64,000 bases of DNA from Streptomyces sp. TG1A-8 (GCF_030499535.1 NZ_JASTLB010000001.1:2232001-2296000); one strand, 5' to 3'. Positions 46,668 to 55,999 are shown, counted from the first letter of the stretch. The notes: generated by a model from the letters alone, not told the origin. Translations and numbers: made by a program.

Positions 46668-46714
46668 CCCGTACCGCGCACGCCGCACGACCCGGAAGGC
46701 GTGCGCGGTACGGG
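46668..46714 (+). terminator. Strong hairpin between glyA and sdaA
   Basis: CCCGTACCGCGCACGCC (46668-46684) and GGCGTGCGCGGTACGGG (46698-46714) form a perfect 17-bp stem with a 13-base loop, 12 bases past the glyA stop. No U-tract. Suggests that sdaA is largely separate from the riboswitch transcript, or receives only read-through. Confidence 0.85.
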
Positions 46715-46773
46715 CCGGTGCCCACCCCCGCACCGCACCCCCTTGTGCACCACCCCCGTAGCGAGGAGTTCCC

Positions 46774-48141
<1,368 letters not shown>

Positions 48142-48165
48142 GCGGAGGGGACCGGGACGGCCGCG

Positions 48166-48933
48166 TCAGCGGTTCGCCGGCACGGAGGCGCCGGCCGGGG
48201 CCGGGCCCAGGGCCGCGTGGATGCCCGCCCAGACGGACGGCTGTCCGGGGACGAGGAAGAAGTGGCCGCCGGGCAGGACGTGGCGGGTGAAGGCCCGGCT
48301 CGTCAGCTCGGCCCAGCGGTCCACCCCCTCGGTCCGGACCACGGGGTCGTCCGCGCCGGTGAACGCCGTGACCGGCACCGGCAGGGGCGGCCCCGCGACG
48401 TGGCGGTAGGACTCCACCAGCGCGAAGTCGTTGCGCACGTAGGGCAGGATCAGCTCCCGCAGCTCCGCGTTGTCCAGTGCCTCGGCCTCGGTGCCGCCCA
48501 GCCGCCGCAGCTTGTCGACGACCGCCTGGTCCCCCTCGCCCGACACCCGGTCGACGGCGCGGTCGGGATCGTGCGCGGCGGCGCCCCCGGAGACGAACAG
48601 GTGCACCGGCGCGACGCCCGCGTCGGTGAGGAGCCGGGCGGTCTCGTAGGCGACCAGGCTGCCCATGCTGTGCCCGAACAGGGCCACGGGCCGGTCCAGC
48701 AGGGGCCGCAGCTCGTGCGTGACCATCTCCGCCAGCCGGCGGGCGTCGCCGACCAGGGGCTCGCCCAGCCGGTCGGCGCGACCGGGGTACTGGACCGCGC
48801 ACACCTCCACGGCGGGCGAGGCCGACCGGTGCCAGGTCCGGTAGAACGCCGCGGAACCGCCCGCGTGCGGGAAGCAGACCAGCCGCGTCGCGGCGTGGGG
48901 CCGCCTGTCGAAACACCGGAACCAGTTGGACAT
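48166..48933 (-). CDS. Type II thioesterase (TE II)
   Basis: 255-aa alpha/beta hydrolase of the stand-alone thioesterase type that removes wrong acyl groups from polyketide or non-ribosomal peptide carrier proteins. LVCFPHAGGSAAFYRTW near the N-terminus, nucleophile GHSMGSLVAYETA (Ser about residue 96), Asp in FTGADDPVV and His in LPGGHFFLVPGQ are all intact. ATG 48933 begins SNWFRCFDRRPHAA. No polyketide or peptide synthetase lies in the window, so its partner is elsewhere or it is an orphan. A TAGCAT hexamer on the minus strand (49034-49029) is a possible -10 box. Confidence 0.9.
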   Translation of the reverse strand: MSNWFRCFDRRPHAATRLVCFPHAGGSAAFYRTWHRSASPAVEVCAVQYPGRADRLGEPLVGDARRLAEMVTHELRPLLDRPVALFGHSMGSLVAYETARLLTDAGVAPVHLFVSGGAAAHDPDRAVDRVSGEGDQAVVDKLRRLGGTEAEALDNAELRELILPYVRNDFALVESYRHVAGPPLPVPVTAFTGADDPVVRTEGVDRWAELTSRAFTRHVLPGGHFFLVPGQPSVWAGIHAALGPAPAGASVPANR

Positions 48934-49028
48934 GCCCACCCCGTACTCGCGCTCCGCACCGACGGCCGCGGCGCCGGGCCGCCCCCTGACGGTGGGTGGC
49001 CTCCCGACGGGTACACCCGGCCGGCGCG

Positions 49029-49034
49029 ATGCTA
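49029..49034 (-). promoter_or_regulatory. Possible -10 box for type II thioesterase
   Basis: TAGCAT on the minus strand in an otherwise G+C-rich 290-base gap (48934-49223) fits the TANNNT pattern; no -35 identified. The rest of the gap has no gene on either strand. Confidence 0.3.
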
Positions 49035-49223
49035 ACACGGGCCGGTGGTGCGGAGCTTGGGCCACTGCGGCGCCGACACAAGCCCCTGACCAGCCAGTTG
49101 GCCGCGTCCGTGGCCCGGGGGCCCGGCCCTGCGGGCACGCGTCCGGGGCGGGAGCGCGGCCGGGTCCCGGGCGACGCGCCGCTGTGATGTTCCGACCGGG
49201 CCGCCACAGGGCACAAACCACCC

Positions 49224-49778
49224 ATGCTGCACGGCATCGACATAAGCGCGTACCAGTCGTCCTCGTACGACACGGACGGCATCTCGTTCGTCTTCATCAA
49301 GGCGACGGAGGGCCGTTCGTACATCAATCCGAAACTGTCCGCCCAGACCAAGCGGGCCCGGGACGCCGGCCTGGTCGTCGGCTTCTACCACTTCCTGTGG
49401 CCGGGCCACATCTCCGCCCAGGCCGAGTACTTCGTCGCGCACGCCCCCGAGAAGGCGGGCGACCTGCTCGTCGTCGACTGGGAGACGACGAGCGAGGGCA
49501 CCCATGCCAGCAACGCGGAGAAGGACCAGTTCATCCGCAAGGTGAAGGAACTACGGCCGCACAACCGGGTGCTGCTGTACGCCAACCGGAACTACTGGCT
49601 GAACGTGGACACCACCTCGTACGCCGGCGACGGCCTCTGGATCGCCGACTACGTGAGCGCGGGCAATCCCCGCATCAAGGCCAGGTGGCGCTTCCACCAG
49701 TACACCAGCGACCCGCACGACAAGGACGTGGCCGACTTCGCCAGCAAGGCCGCACTGCGCGAGTGGGCCACGCCCTGA
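49224..49778 (+). CDS. GH25 muramidase-like protein without signal peptide
   Basis: 184-aa glycoside hydrolase family 25 domain. Catalytic motifs: GIDISAYQSS at the N-terminus, FIKATEGRSYINP, FYHFLWPG and the DWE triad in LLVVDWETTSEG (catalytic Asp and Glu about residues 90-95), FHQYTSDPH at the end. No N-terminal signal sequence or membrane helix is present, so export would need another route, or it acts inside the cell. The N-terminal Met is directly at the family start. Convergent with the F420-type oxidoreductase (22-base gap). Confidence 0.85.
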   Translation: MLHGIDISAYQSSSYDTDGISFVFIKATEGRSYINPKLSAQTKRARDAGLVVGFYHFLWPGHISAQAEYFVAHAPEKAGDLLVVDWETTSEGTHASNAEKDQFIRKVKELRPHNRVLLYANRNYWLNVDTTSYAGDGLWIADYVSAGNPRIKARWRFHQYTSDPHDKDVADFASKAALREWATP

Positions 49779-49800
49779 GGCGTCCCGGGCCGGCAGCGGC

Positions 49801-50460
49801 CTAACCGCGGAAGTCCGCCGGCCGTTCCGGGGACGCCGCCGTCAGCGCCTTCTTCACGGCCTCCACGCCCGCCCGCAGGCCGTAGACCGGGGTGCCCGGC
49901 TGCTGGCGCCAGGAGTCGTCCAGGCCGCCCGTGTCGACGGTGTCGAAACCGAGCGCGTCGATGAGCTCGCGGACGCGCCGCTTGGCGGCCTCGTCGTCGC
50001 CGGCGACCGGCAGGGCGATGCGGTCGGGATCGCCGGCCGGGCGGGGGCGGTCCAGGATGTCCTGGGCGTAGGTGCCGTTGAAGGCCTTGATCACGGGATG
50101 GCCGAGGTGCCGTTCGGTCCAGCGGCTCTCGGTCAGGCCCTCGTCCTCGATGGCCGCGATCCGGCCGTCGCGCTGCGGGTAGTAGTTGCCGGTGTCGATC
50201 ACGGCGACGCCCTCGGCCGCGCCGTCCAGCAGGCCGGACGGCAGGTCGGGCACCGCCTTCAGGGGGACGGTGACCACGACGACCTCGGCCCCCCGGGCCG
50301 CCTCCTGCGCGCGTACCGGGGTCGCGCCGGTCTCCTCGGCCAGTTCCGCGAGCGTCTCGGGGCCGCGCGAGTTGGCCACGGCCACGTCGTGGCCGAGTGC
50401 GGTGAGCCGCCGGGTGAGGTTGCCGCCGATGTTGCCCGCGCCGATGATGCCGATCCTCAT
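49801..50460 (-). CDS. F420-dependent NADP oxidoreductase-like protein
   Basis: 219-aa Rossmann-fold protein of the NADP oxidoreductase, coenzyme-F420-dependent type. MRIGIIGAGNIGGNLTRRL opens with the dinucleotide motif GAGNIGG; VVVTVPLKAVPDL, VIDTGNYYPQRDGRI and GHPVIKAFNGTYAQDIL are family motifs, with TGGLDDSWRQQPGTPVYG near the end. The group includes F420H2:NADP oxidoreductases and also proteins of unknown substrate; this one is not decided. ATG 50460. The EF-hand gene terminator is 140 bases upstream. Confidence 0.83.
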   Translation of the reverse strand: MRIGIIGAGNIGGNLTRRLTALGHDVAVANSRGPETLAELAEETGATPVRAQEAARGAEVVVVTVPLKAVPDLPSGLLDGAAEGVAVIDTGNYYPQRDGRIAAIEDEGLTESRWTERHLGHPVIKAFNGTYAQDILDRPRPAGDPDRIALPVAGDDEAAKRRVRELIDALGFDTVDTGGLDDSWRQQPGTPVYGLRAGVEAVKKALTAASPERPADFRG

Positions 50461-50599
50461 GACAGGTCCCTCCAGTTCGATGCATGCGCATGCTCCTGAC
50501 GGAGGGCGTCAACCCCGGTCGCGGACCGGCTATTCCGGCGGGTGCGCCAACCGGGTGAGGCCGGCCGGAACCGGGGGCGGAGCCGTGGCCGGACGCGGC

Positions 50600-50640
50600 G
50601 GAGGGGGCGCCCGCCACCACTCGGGGCGGGCACCCCCTCC
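50600..50640 (-). terminator. Strong hairpin after EF-hand gene
   Basis: GGAGGGGGCGCCCGCC (50600-50615) and GGCGGGCACCCCCTCC (50625-50640) form a 16-bp stem with one mismatch and a 9-base loop, 7 bases beyond the EF-hand stop. Confidence 0.8.
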
Positions 50641-50647
50641 GGGCGCG

Positions 50648-50860
50648 TCACTTGCTCAGGTAACCCCAGAACTCGTCGAACGACAGCACCTTGTCGCCGT
50701 TGAGGTCGCGGGTCCTGATGAGGGCCTCCGCCACCGTCTCGGTGACGTTCCAGTCACCCTGCCGGGCCAGGGCGGACTTGAACTCCGCCGCGGTGATGAA
50801 TCCGTCACCGTCCGCGTCGATCCGCTGGAACTGCTTGCGTGCTTCCTCGATGTCCGCCAC
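50648..50860 (-). CDS. Small EF-hand calcium-binding protein
   Basis: 70-aa cytoplasmic protein with two EF-hand loops: DADGDGFITAAEF (about residues 15-27) matches the D-x-D-x-D-G-x-I-x-x-x-E consensus, and DLNGDKVLSFDEF (about residues 52-64) fits well. GTG 50860 has AAGGGG 7 bases upstream. Streptomyces encode several such EF-hand proteins; an orthologue lies at the same place in S. coelicolor (SCO5464 neighbourhood). Likely a calcium buffer or sensor. Short direct repeats CAGTACG lie upstream (about 50897-50917). Confidence 0.92.
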   Translation of the reverse strand: MADIEEARKQFQRIDADGDGFITAAEFKSALARQGDWNVTETVAEALIRTRDLNGDKVLSFDEFWGYLSK

Positions 50861-51048
50861 CGATCCGCCCCTTTTGCTCGTGTTTCCCGCGCCGTACTGG
50901 CGTACTGACGCTGGTCAGATTAACGGCCCGTACGCGCCTCCGGTGCGGCGCCCGCCCGGGCGGGACCCCCGCGGGCGCGGGACGGGGTCCCCCCGGACGC
51001 CCGTCGGCGCGCGGGCACCGGGCGGGCGGGCGGCCCGGCGGCGCCGCT

Positions 51049-52236
51049 TCAGCGGAAGATGCCGGTGTGCCCCAGGGAGTAGCGGCCGGGCTGCGGGTAG
51101 ACGGCGAGGCCGTGCGGGCCGCCGCCGACCTTGACGCGGGCCAGTTCCGCGCCGGTGCGGGTGTCGATGGCGTACACCTCGGCGTCGTAGCGGCCCGAGA
51201 GCCACAGCACCCTGCCGTCGGCCGAGACCCCGCCCATGTCGGGGCTGCCGCCGCCGGGCAGGTGCCACTTCCTGGTCAGCCGGCCGCGGGTGAAGTCGAA
51301 GACCGAGACGGAGCCCTCCCCCCGGTTGGAGACGTACATCTCGCGCGAGTCCCGGCTGATGTACAGCCCGTGGGCGCCCTTGCCGGTGGCGAGGAACCGC
51401 GGCTCGGTGAAGGCGTCGCCGTCCAGGATCCACAGCCCGTTGGCCATCATGTCGGCGACGTAGAAGCGCTTGCCGTCGGGGGAGATCTTGACGTCCTGCG
51501 GCATGGCGCCCCGGAACGGCAGCTTCTGCCGGGCGACGACCGCCATCCGCGCGGTGTCGACCTTGAGCAGGTCCCCGCTGAACTCGCAGGAGACGATGAA
51601 GTACCGCCCGTCAAAGGAGAAGTCGGCGTGGTTGACGCCGTAGCAGTCCACGGGCACCGACCTGACGACCCTCATGGTGTGCGCGTCGCGGAAGACGAGC
51701 CGGCGGTCCATGGAGGCCATGACGACGGCGTGCTTGCCGTCGGGCGTGAAGTAGAGGTTGTACGGGTCGTGCACGTCGACCGGCGTGCCCGCCCTGCCGG
51801 TGCGCGGGTCGATCGGGGTGAGGCTGTTGCCGAGGTCGTTGTTGACCCAGAGGGTCCTCAGGTCCCAGGACGGTACGACGTGCTGGGGCTGCCGGCCGAC
51901 CGGGATGGTCCCGACGACCTTGTAGGTGCGGGGGTCGATGACGGTGACGGTGTCGGATTCGGTGTTGGGGACGTACACCCGGGCGGGGAAGTCCCTGACG
52001 ACCGGGGAGAGCCGGCCCGGCCGGTCGGCGGCGTAGACGTCGGCCGGGTCCTGCACCGGCGGCATCCCGGGCAGGGCGTTCGCCTGCCGCCCCCTCACCT
52101 GCGGGCGGTCCGGGGCGGTGCTGCCGCGGGCCTCCCCGGCGCGGTGCGGGGTGCCGTCGCCGCACGCGGACAGCAGGGTCAGGGCGGCGAGGGCGGCACC
52201 GGCGGCCAGCAGGCGGGCGGCGTTCGTGGATCGCAT
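51049..52236 (-). CDS. YncE-like beta-propeller lipoprotein
   Basis: 395-aa secreted lipoprotein: signal MRSTNAARLLAAGAALAALT with lipobox LSAC, a polar linker, then seven-bladed propeller repeats of YVTN type (VYVPNTESDTVTVIDPRTYKVVGT, LYFTPDGKHAVV, DVKISPDGKRFYVADMMANGLWILD, MYVSNRGEGSVSVFDFTRG, VLWLSGRYDAEVYAIDTRTG). No catalytic site visible; could bind a partner or ligand outside the membrane. ATG 52236 overlaps the TGA of the deacetylase-like gene by one base (TGATG), so the two lipoproteins are translationally coupled. Confidence 0.87.
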   Translation of the reverse strand: MRSTNAARLLAAGAALAALTLLSACGDGTPHRAGEARGSTAPDRPQVRGRQANALPGMPPVQDPADVYAADRPGRLSPVVRDFPARVYVPNTESDTVTVIDPRTYKVVGTIPVGRQPQHVVPSWDLRTLWVNNDLGNSLTPIDPRTGRAGTPVDVHDPYNLYFTPDGKHAVVMASMDRRLVFRDAHTMRVVRSVPVDCYGVNHADFSFDGRYFIVSCEFSGDLLKVDTARMAVVARQKLPFRGAMPQDVKISPDGKRFYVADMMANGLWILDGDAFTEPRFLATGKGAHGLYISRDSREMYVSNRGEGSVSVFDFTRGRLTRKWHLPGGGSPDMGGVSADGRVLWLSGRYDAEVYAIDTRTGAELARVKVGGGPHGLAVYPQPGRYSLGHTGIFR

Positions 52237-53036
52237 CAGCTCAGCAGCTCCGTGGTGGTGACCGCGCGCAGTCCGCGGCGGCCGAGTTCGTCGAGTACGG
52301 CGGGGAGGGCGGCGGCCGTGTCGGGATACCCGAAGTGCAGGCTCACGACCGAGCCGGCCCGCGCCTCGGCGAGGACCTTGCGGGTGACGGCGTCGGCGCC
52401 GGGGCGGGTGTGGTCGAGCGAGTCGACGTCGTAGGACAGCACGTGCGGGTAACCCGCGGCGCGGGCCAGCCGGATGACGAGCGGGGAGGCGGCCGGGGAG
52501 CGGGAGGGGCGGAACCAGGTGCCGATGGAGCCGGTGAGCCGCCTGAGCCGGTCCGCGCAGTCGGTGATCTCCCGGCGGGCCTCGGCCTCGGGCAGCGCGT
52601 TGACGGCGACGTGCCGCTGGGTGTGGTTGCCGAGGTCGTGCCCGCCGTCCAGGATGCGGCGGGCGAGGTCCGGGTGGGCGTCCAGCCAGGTGCCGACGGC
52701 GAGCACGGTGAGCCGGGCGCCGCGCTGTTCGGCGGTGCGCAGCAGGGCGCCGGCCAGGCCGGGGTCGCCCTGGCCGTGGAAGGTGAGGGCGACCTGGGGG
52801 CGGGTGCGCGGACCGTGGGTGATCTGGGCGGGCCGGCCGGGGCGGGCCCGGGGGGAGGGCGCCGGGCGGGAGGCGGCCGGGGGGCGGCCGGACGCGCGGG
52901 CGGGCGGGGCGGGGGTCGCGTCGTCCGGCGGGGCGTCACGGCCGGCACCGCAGCCGGCTGCGAGCGCTCCTGCGGCGACGAGCCCGGCGCCCGCCCGCAG
53001 CGCCCCGCGTCGGTTGGTCGTGGTCACCCGCACCAT
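52236..53036 (-). CDS. Polysaccharide deacetylase-like lipoprotein, catalytic Asp missing
   Basis: 266-aa lipoprotein (MVRVTTTNRRGALRAGAGLV..., lipobox LAAGC) with a NodB-fold domain. Motif 2 is intact (HDLGNHTQRHVAVNAL with its His pair), but motif 1, normally T-F-D-D, reads LTFHGQGDPG, so the catalytic base and first metal ligand are replaced; motif 3 reads WFRPSRSP rather than R-x-P-x-G. I infer it is not a classical deacetylase; it may bind glycans or have changed chemistry. TGATG coupling with the propeller lipoprotein downstream. Confidence 0.82.
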   Translation of the reverse strand: MVRVTTTNRRGALRAGAGLVAAGALAAGCGAGRDAPPDDATPAPPARASGRPPAASRPAPSPRARPGRPAQITHGPRTRPQVALTFHGQGDPGLAGALLRTAEQRGARLTVLAVGTWLDAHPDLARRILDGGHDLGNHTQRHVAVNALPEAEARREITDCADRLRRLTGSIGTWFRPSRSPAASPLVIRLARAAGYPHVLSYDVDSLDHTRPGADAVTRKVLAEARAGSVVSLHFGYPDTAAALPAVLDELGRRGLRAVTTTELLS

Positions 53037-53129
53037 TTAAGGGGTGAAGGACGGGAAAACCACCGATTGACCCCTTTGTGGGGCTTTTCCGGGTCGCGGC
53101 GCGGTCCGGCCCGCAGCGCGGCCGACGGC

Positions 53130-53633
53130 CTAGTGGCCGGCGACCTTCATCTCGAACCACGTCGTCTTGCCGCGTGGCAGCAGGTCCACGCCCCAGCGGT
53201 CGGCCAGTTCGTCCACCAGGAACAGGCCGCGGCCGCTGACGTCCGTCTCCCGGACCGGCATCAGACAGGGCAGCCCGCGCGAGGGATCGCGGACCTCGAC
53301 GCGGATCCAGCCGCGGCGGCGGCGCATGCGGAGGACGAAGACACGGGCTCCGGTGTGGCGCACGGCGTTGCCGACGAGTTCGGAGACGAGCAGGACCACG
53401 TCCTCGGTCATCCCGGGGGGCAGCCCCCAGTGGCGCAGGACGACGACCTGGGCGAGCCGGCGCGCGGTGGCGGCGGACTCCGGGCGGGACGGCAGCGGGA
53501 CGTCGGCCTCGGCGGGGTTGCCGTACAGGTCCAGCGCCTTGAGCGCTCGCTCGTCCTCGACCGCGGGCGACCAGCGCGCCGCGGTCGCACGACTGTCTCT
53601 CCGCGGCTGTCCGATGCCCTCCAGCCCCGCCAT
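53130..53633 (-). CDS. HATPase_c_2 anti-sigma-type ATP-binding protein
   Basis: 167-aa histidine-kinase-like ATPase of the RsbW/SpoIIAB type. The N-box is in LLVSELVGNAVRHTG (about residues 78-92) and the G1/G2 region in DVSGRGLFLVDELADRWG (about residues 132-149). Streptomyces have many such single-domain kinases that bind sigma factors or anti-sigma antagonists. ATG 53633 was chosen as the start; upstream frame to 53792 looks like untranslated sequence. No partner gene is adjacent. Its target sigma factor is unknown. Confidence 0.87.
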   Translation of the reverse strand: MAGLEGIGQPRRDSRATAARWSPAVEDERALKALDLYGNPAEADVPLPSRPESAATARRLAQVVVLRHWGLPPGMTEDVVLLVSELVGNAVRHTGARVFVLRMRRRRGWIRVEVRDPSRGLPCLMPVRETDVSGRGLFLVDELADRWGVDLLPRGKTTWFEMKVAGH

Positions 53634-53819
53634 GCCCCCATGATGGCCGCCCCCGGGGGGCTCCGTGGCCGTTCCGGAGGAATACGCCCCCCGTACGCTC
53701 CCGCCGCCCACCCCCCCGCCGGCATATGCCGGCGACATGCCGATGTCCGGAGCAGCCCGTGCGACCTGCGGTGACGGCTCACTTCCGGGCAATCGTCAGG
53801 CTCCCTCGACGAGGCAGGC

Positions 53820-53836
53820 TTAAGGTTGCGTTAAGG
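53820..53836. promoter_or_regulatory. TTAAGG direct repeat in HATPase promoter region
   Basis: TTAAGG occurs at 53820-53825 and again at 53831-53836, exactly 11 bases apart (one helical turn), in the A+T-rich part of the 282-base gap (53634-53915). Response regulators of the OmpR type bind such tandem sites. No consensus match is claimed. Confidence 0.3.
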
Positions 53837-53892
53837 CTCCCATAAACCGCCCCATTGAGGGACCCGGATCGGACAACCCGTCAATTAAAAGG

Positions 53893-53905
53893 CTTTCGGG
53901 GAAAG
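53893..53905 (-). terminator. Weak U-tract terminator after enoyl-CoA hydratase
   Basis: CTTTC (53893-53897) and GAAAG (53901-53905) form a short hairpin that on the minus strand is followed by CCTTTT. Weak but one of the few U-tract arrangements here. Confidence 0.35.
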
Positions 53906-53915
53906 TTCACGAGGT

Positions 53916-54683
53916 TCAGAGGAACTTCGCCTTGCCCGGTCCTTCCTCCACGAAACTGCGCATTCCCCGCTCGCGGTCCTCGGTGGCGAACAGGCCCGCG
54001 AACCAGTTGCGCTCCACGGCCAGCCCGGTGCCCAGGTCGGTCTCCAGGCCGGTGTCGACCGACTCCTTGGCCGCGCGCAGCGCGATCGCCGGGCCCTGCG
54101 CCAGCCTCGCGGCCCAGGCGTGCGCCTGCTCGTACACCTCGGCGGCCGGGACGACCCGGTCCACCAGGCCGATGGCGAGGGCCTCGTCGGCCTTGACCTG
54201 GCGGCCGGTGAAGATGAGGTCCTTGGCCCGGGAGGGGCCGATCAGCCGGGGCAGGCGCTGGGTGCCGCCGGCGCCCGGGATCAGGCCGAGGAGGATCTCG
54301 GGCTGGCCCAGCTTGGCGTTGTCGGCGGCGATGCGGAAGTCGGCGCACAGGGCCAGTTCGCAGCCGCCGCCGAGTGCGTAGCCGGTGACCGCGGCGACGA
54401 CGGGCTTGGGGATGCGGGCGACGGCGGTGAAGGAGTCCTGCAGGGCGCGGGCGCGCAGGACCATCGCGGCGTGGTCCATGTCCTGCATCTCCTTGATGTC
54501 CGCGCCCGCCGCGAACACCCGCTCGCCGCCGTAGATCACCACGGCGCGCACGTCCTCGCGGCGGGTGGCCTCCTCGGCGAGTTCCTTCAGCCGGTCCTGG
54601 ACGGCGACGTCCAGCGCGTTCATCGGCGGACGGTCCAGACGCAGGGTTCCGACGCCTTCGGCGACTTCGAGAGTGACGGTCAT
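53916..54683 (-). CDS. Enoyl-CoA hydratase/isomerase family protein
   Basis: 255-aa crotonase-fold enzyme. Oxyanion-hole motifs are AAGADIKEM (about residues 58-66) and YALGGGCELALCADFRIA; the catalytic glutamates correspond to CELALC and QPEILLGLIPGAGGTQRL. Together these predict hydration of enoyl-CoA, the second step of beta-oxidation. A related isomerase activity cannot be excluded. ATG 54683 starts TVTLEVAEGVGTLRLDRPPMNALD. No other fatty acid gene is near, so it is likely a stand-alone enzyme. Confidence 0.92.
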   Translation of the reverse strand: MTVTLEVAEGVGTLRLDRPPMNALDVAVQDRLKELAEEATRREDVRAVVIYGGERVFAAGADIKEMQDMDHAAMVLRARALQDSFTAVARIPKPVVAAVTGYALGGGCELALCADFRIAADNAKLGQPEILLGLIPGAGGTQRLPRLIGPSRAKDLIFTGRQVKADEALAIGLVDRVVPAAEVYEQAHAWAARLAQGPAIALRAAKESVDTGLETDLGTGLAVERNWFAGLFATEDRERGMRSFVEEGPGKAKFL

Positions 54684-54712
54684 GCCGAGCAGGTTAACGG
54701 GGACCGACGGCG

Positions 54713-54749
54713 GCGGGCCCGGTGCCGTCGGTCACGGCACCGGGCCCGC
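54713..54749 (-). terminator. Strong hairpin after L,D-transpeptidase 1
   Basis: GCGGGCCCGGTGCCGT (54713-54728) and ACGGCACCGGGCCCGC (54734-54749) form a perfect 16-bp stem with a 5-base loop, 15 bases past the L,D-transpeptidase stop. Confidence 0.85.
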
Positions 54750-54763
54750 GCCCGCGGCCGGGG

Positions 54764-55999
54764 TCACTTCTTCCAGTCGGCCCAGGACATGTTCCAGCCG
54801 TTGAACCCGTTGTCCGGGGCCACCGTCTCGTCGTGGGAGTTCTTGACGACCACCACGTCGCCGACGATCGAGTGGCTGAACATCCAGGCGGCCGGGGCGG
54901 AGGCGTCGGAGCCGCCGCGCACGTCGCGCAGGCCGACGCAGCCGTGGCTGGCGTTGTAGTGGCCGAAGGCGCCGCCGCCCCAGTAGTTGCCGTGCAGGAA
55001 GGTGCCGGAGGTGGTGAGGCGGATGGCGTGCGGCACGTCCTTGATGTCGTACTCGCCTCCGTAGCCCACGGTCTCGCCGTTCATCCGGGTCACGGTGAGC
55101 TTCTCGCTCATGACCATCTGGCCGTTCCAGGTGTCGTAGCCGGGCTTGCCGGTGGTGACCGGGATGGTCTTGACGACCCTGCCGTCCTGGGTGACCTTCA
55201 TCGTGTGCTTCCGGGCGTCCACGACGGAGACCTGGTTGCGGCCGATGGTGAACTCCACGGTCCTGTGCTGCTTGCCGTAGACGCCCTCGCGGCCCTGGAC
55301 GCCGTCGAGGTCGAGGTCGACGGTGACCTTGGTGCCCGCCTTCCAGTACTTCTCCGGGCGGAAGTCCAGGCGGTCGTTGCCGAACCAGTGTCCCTCGACG
55401 TCGACGGGCGGCTCGGTCCTGATCCTGACGGCCTTCTCCACGTCCTCGGGACGGGTGATGCCCCGGGTGAAGCGGAGGGAGAACGGCATGCCGACGCCGA
55501 CGGTGGAGCCGTCCTCGGGGGTGAAGTGGCCGACGAAGGTGTTCTTCGGCGTGAGCGTGGTGAACGTGGAGTCCTCGGCGGCCTCGCGGCCCCGGGAGTC
55601 CTTCGCGACCGCGTGCACGGTGTACCTGGTGGCGGCGGCCAGGTGGGCCGACGGGGTCCAGGAGGCACCGCCGCCCGTGATGCTGCCGTCGACCTTCACG
55701 CCCTTGGCGTCCTGGACGGTGACCTCGGTCAGCCTGCCCCGGGCGACGCTGACCTTCAGGGCGCCGCTGGTGTCGACGCCCTTGGCGCCGGTCGCGGGCG
55801 CGATGCTGACGGCGGCCGCCGACTGCCCGCCCTGCCGCGCACCGGGGCCGCCGCCCTCGGCGTCCCCCGCCCCGGACCCGGAGTCCCCGCCCCCGCCACA
55901 GGCGGTCAGGGACAGCAGCAGGGCGCCGGCTATGACCCCCGGCCCCTTGCGGCCCCGCCCCCGGCTCCTCGCCGGCCCCGCCCCCGGTATCGGCCGCAC
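54764..55999 (-). CDS. L,D-transpeptidase lipoprotein (Ig-like plus YkuD), copy 1
   Basis: 411-aa cell wall enzyme making 3-3 cross-links in peptidoglycan. Signal RSRGRGRKGPGVIAGALLLS with lipobox (LTAC); two Ig-like domains (about residues 60-270) as in mycobacterial LdtMt2; then the YkuD catalytic domain with HGNYW and SHGCVGLRDVRG (active-site Cys about residue 354) and the C-terminal DNGFNGWNMSWADWKK. GTG 55999 was chosen because it gives the signal peptide an ordinary length; GGAGGGGAGAA lies about 10 bases upstream. A paralogue of equal length lies 174 bases upstream. Confidence 0.93.
   Translation of the reverse strand: MRPIPGAGPARSRGRGRKGPGVIAGALLLSLTACGGGGDSGSGAGDAEGGGPGARQGGQSAAAVSIAPATGAKGVDTSGALKVSVARGRLTEVTVQDAKGVKVDGSITGGGASWTPSAHLAAATRYTVHAVAKDSRGREAAEDSTFTTLTPKNTFVGHFTPEDGSTVGVGMPFSLRFTRGITRPEDVEKAVRIRTEPPVDVEGHWFGNDRLDFRPEKYWKAGTKVTVDLDLDGVQGREGVYGKQHRTVEFTIGRNQVSVVDARKHTMKVTQDGRVVKTIPVTTGKPGYDTWNGQMVMSEKLTVTRMNGETVGYGGEYDIKDVPHAIRLTTSGTFLHGNYWGGGAFGHYNASHGCVGLRDVRGGSDASAPAAWMFSHSIVGDVVVVKNSHDETVAPDNGFNGWNMSWADWKK

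Noticed and set aside
48166-48933. Type II thioesterase as part of a biosynthetic gene cluster
   Set aside because: No synthetase, tailoring enzyme or resistance gene flanks it within the window.
49224-49778. GH25 muramidase as sign of a prophage
   Set aside because: No holin, portal, capsid, integrase or attachment sites in the surrounding genes; neighbours are core metabolic genes.
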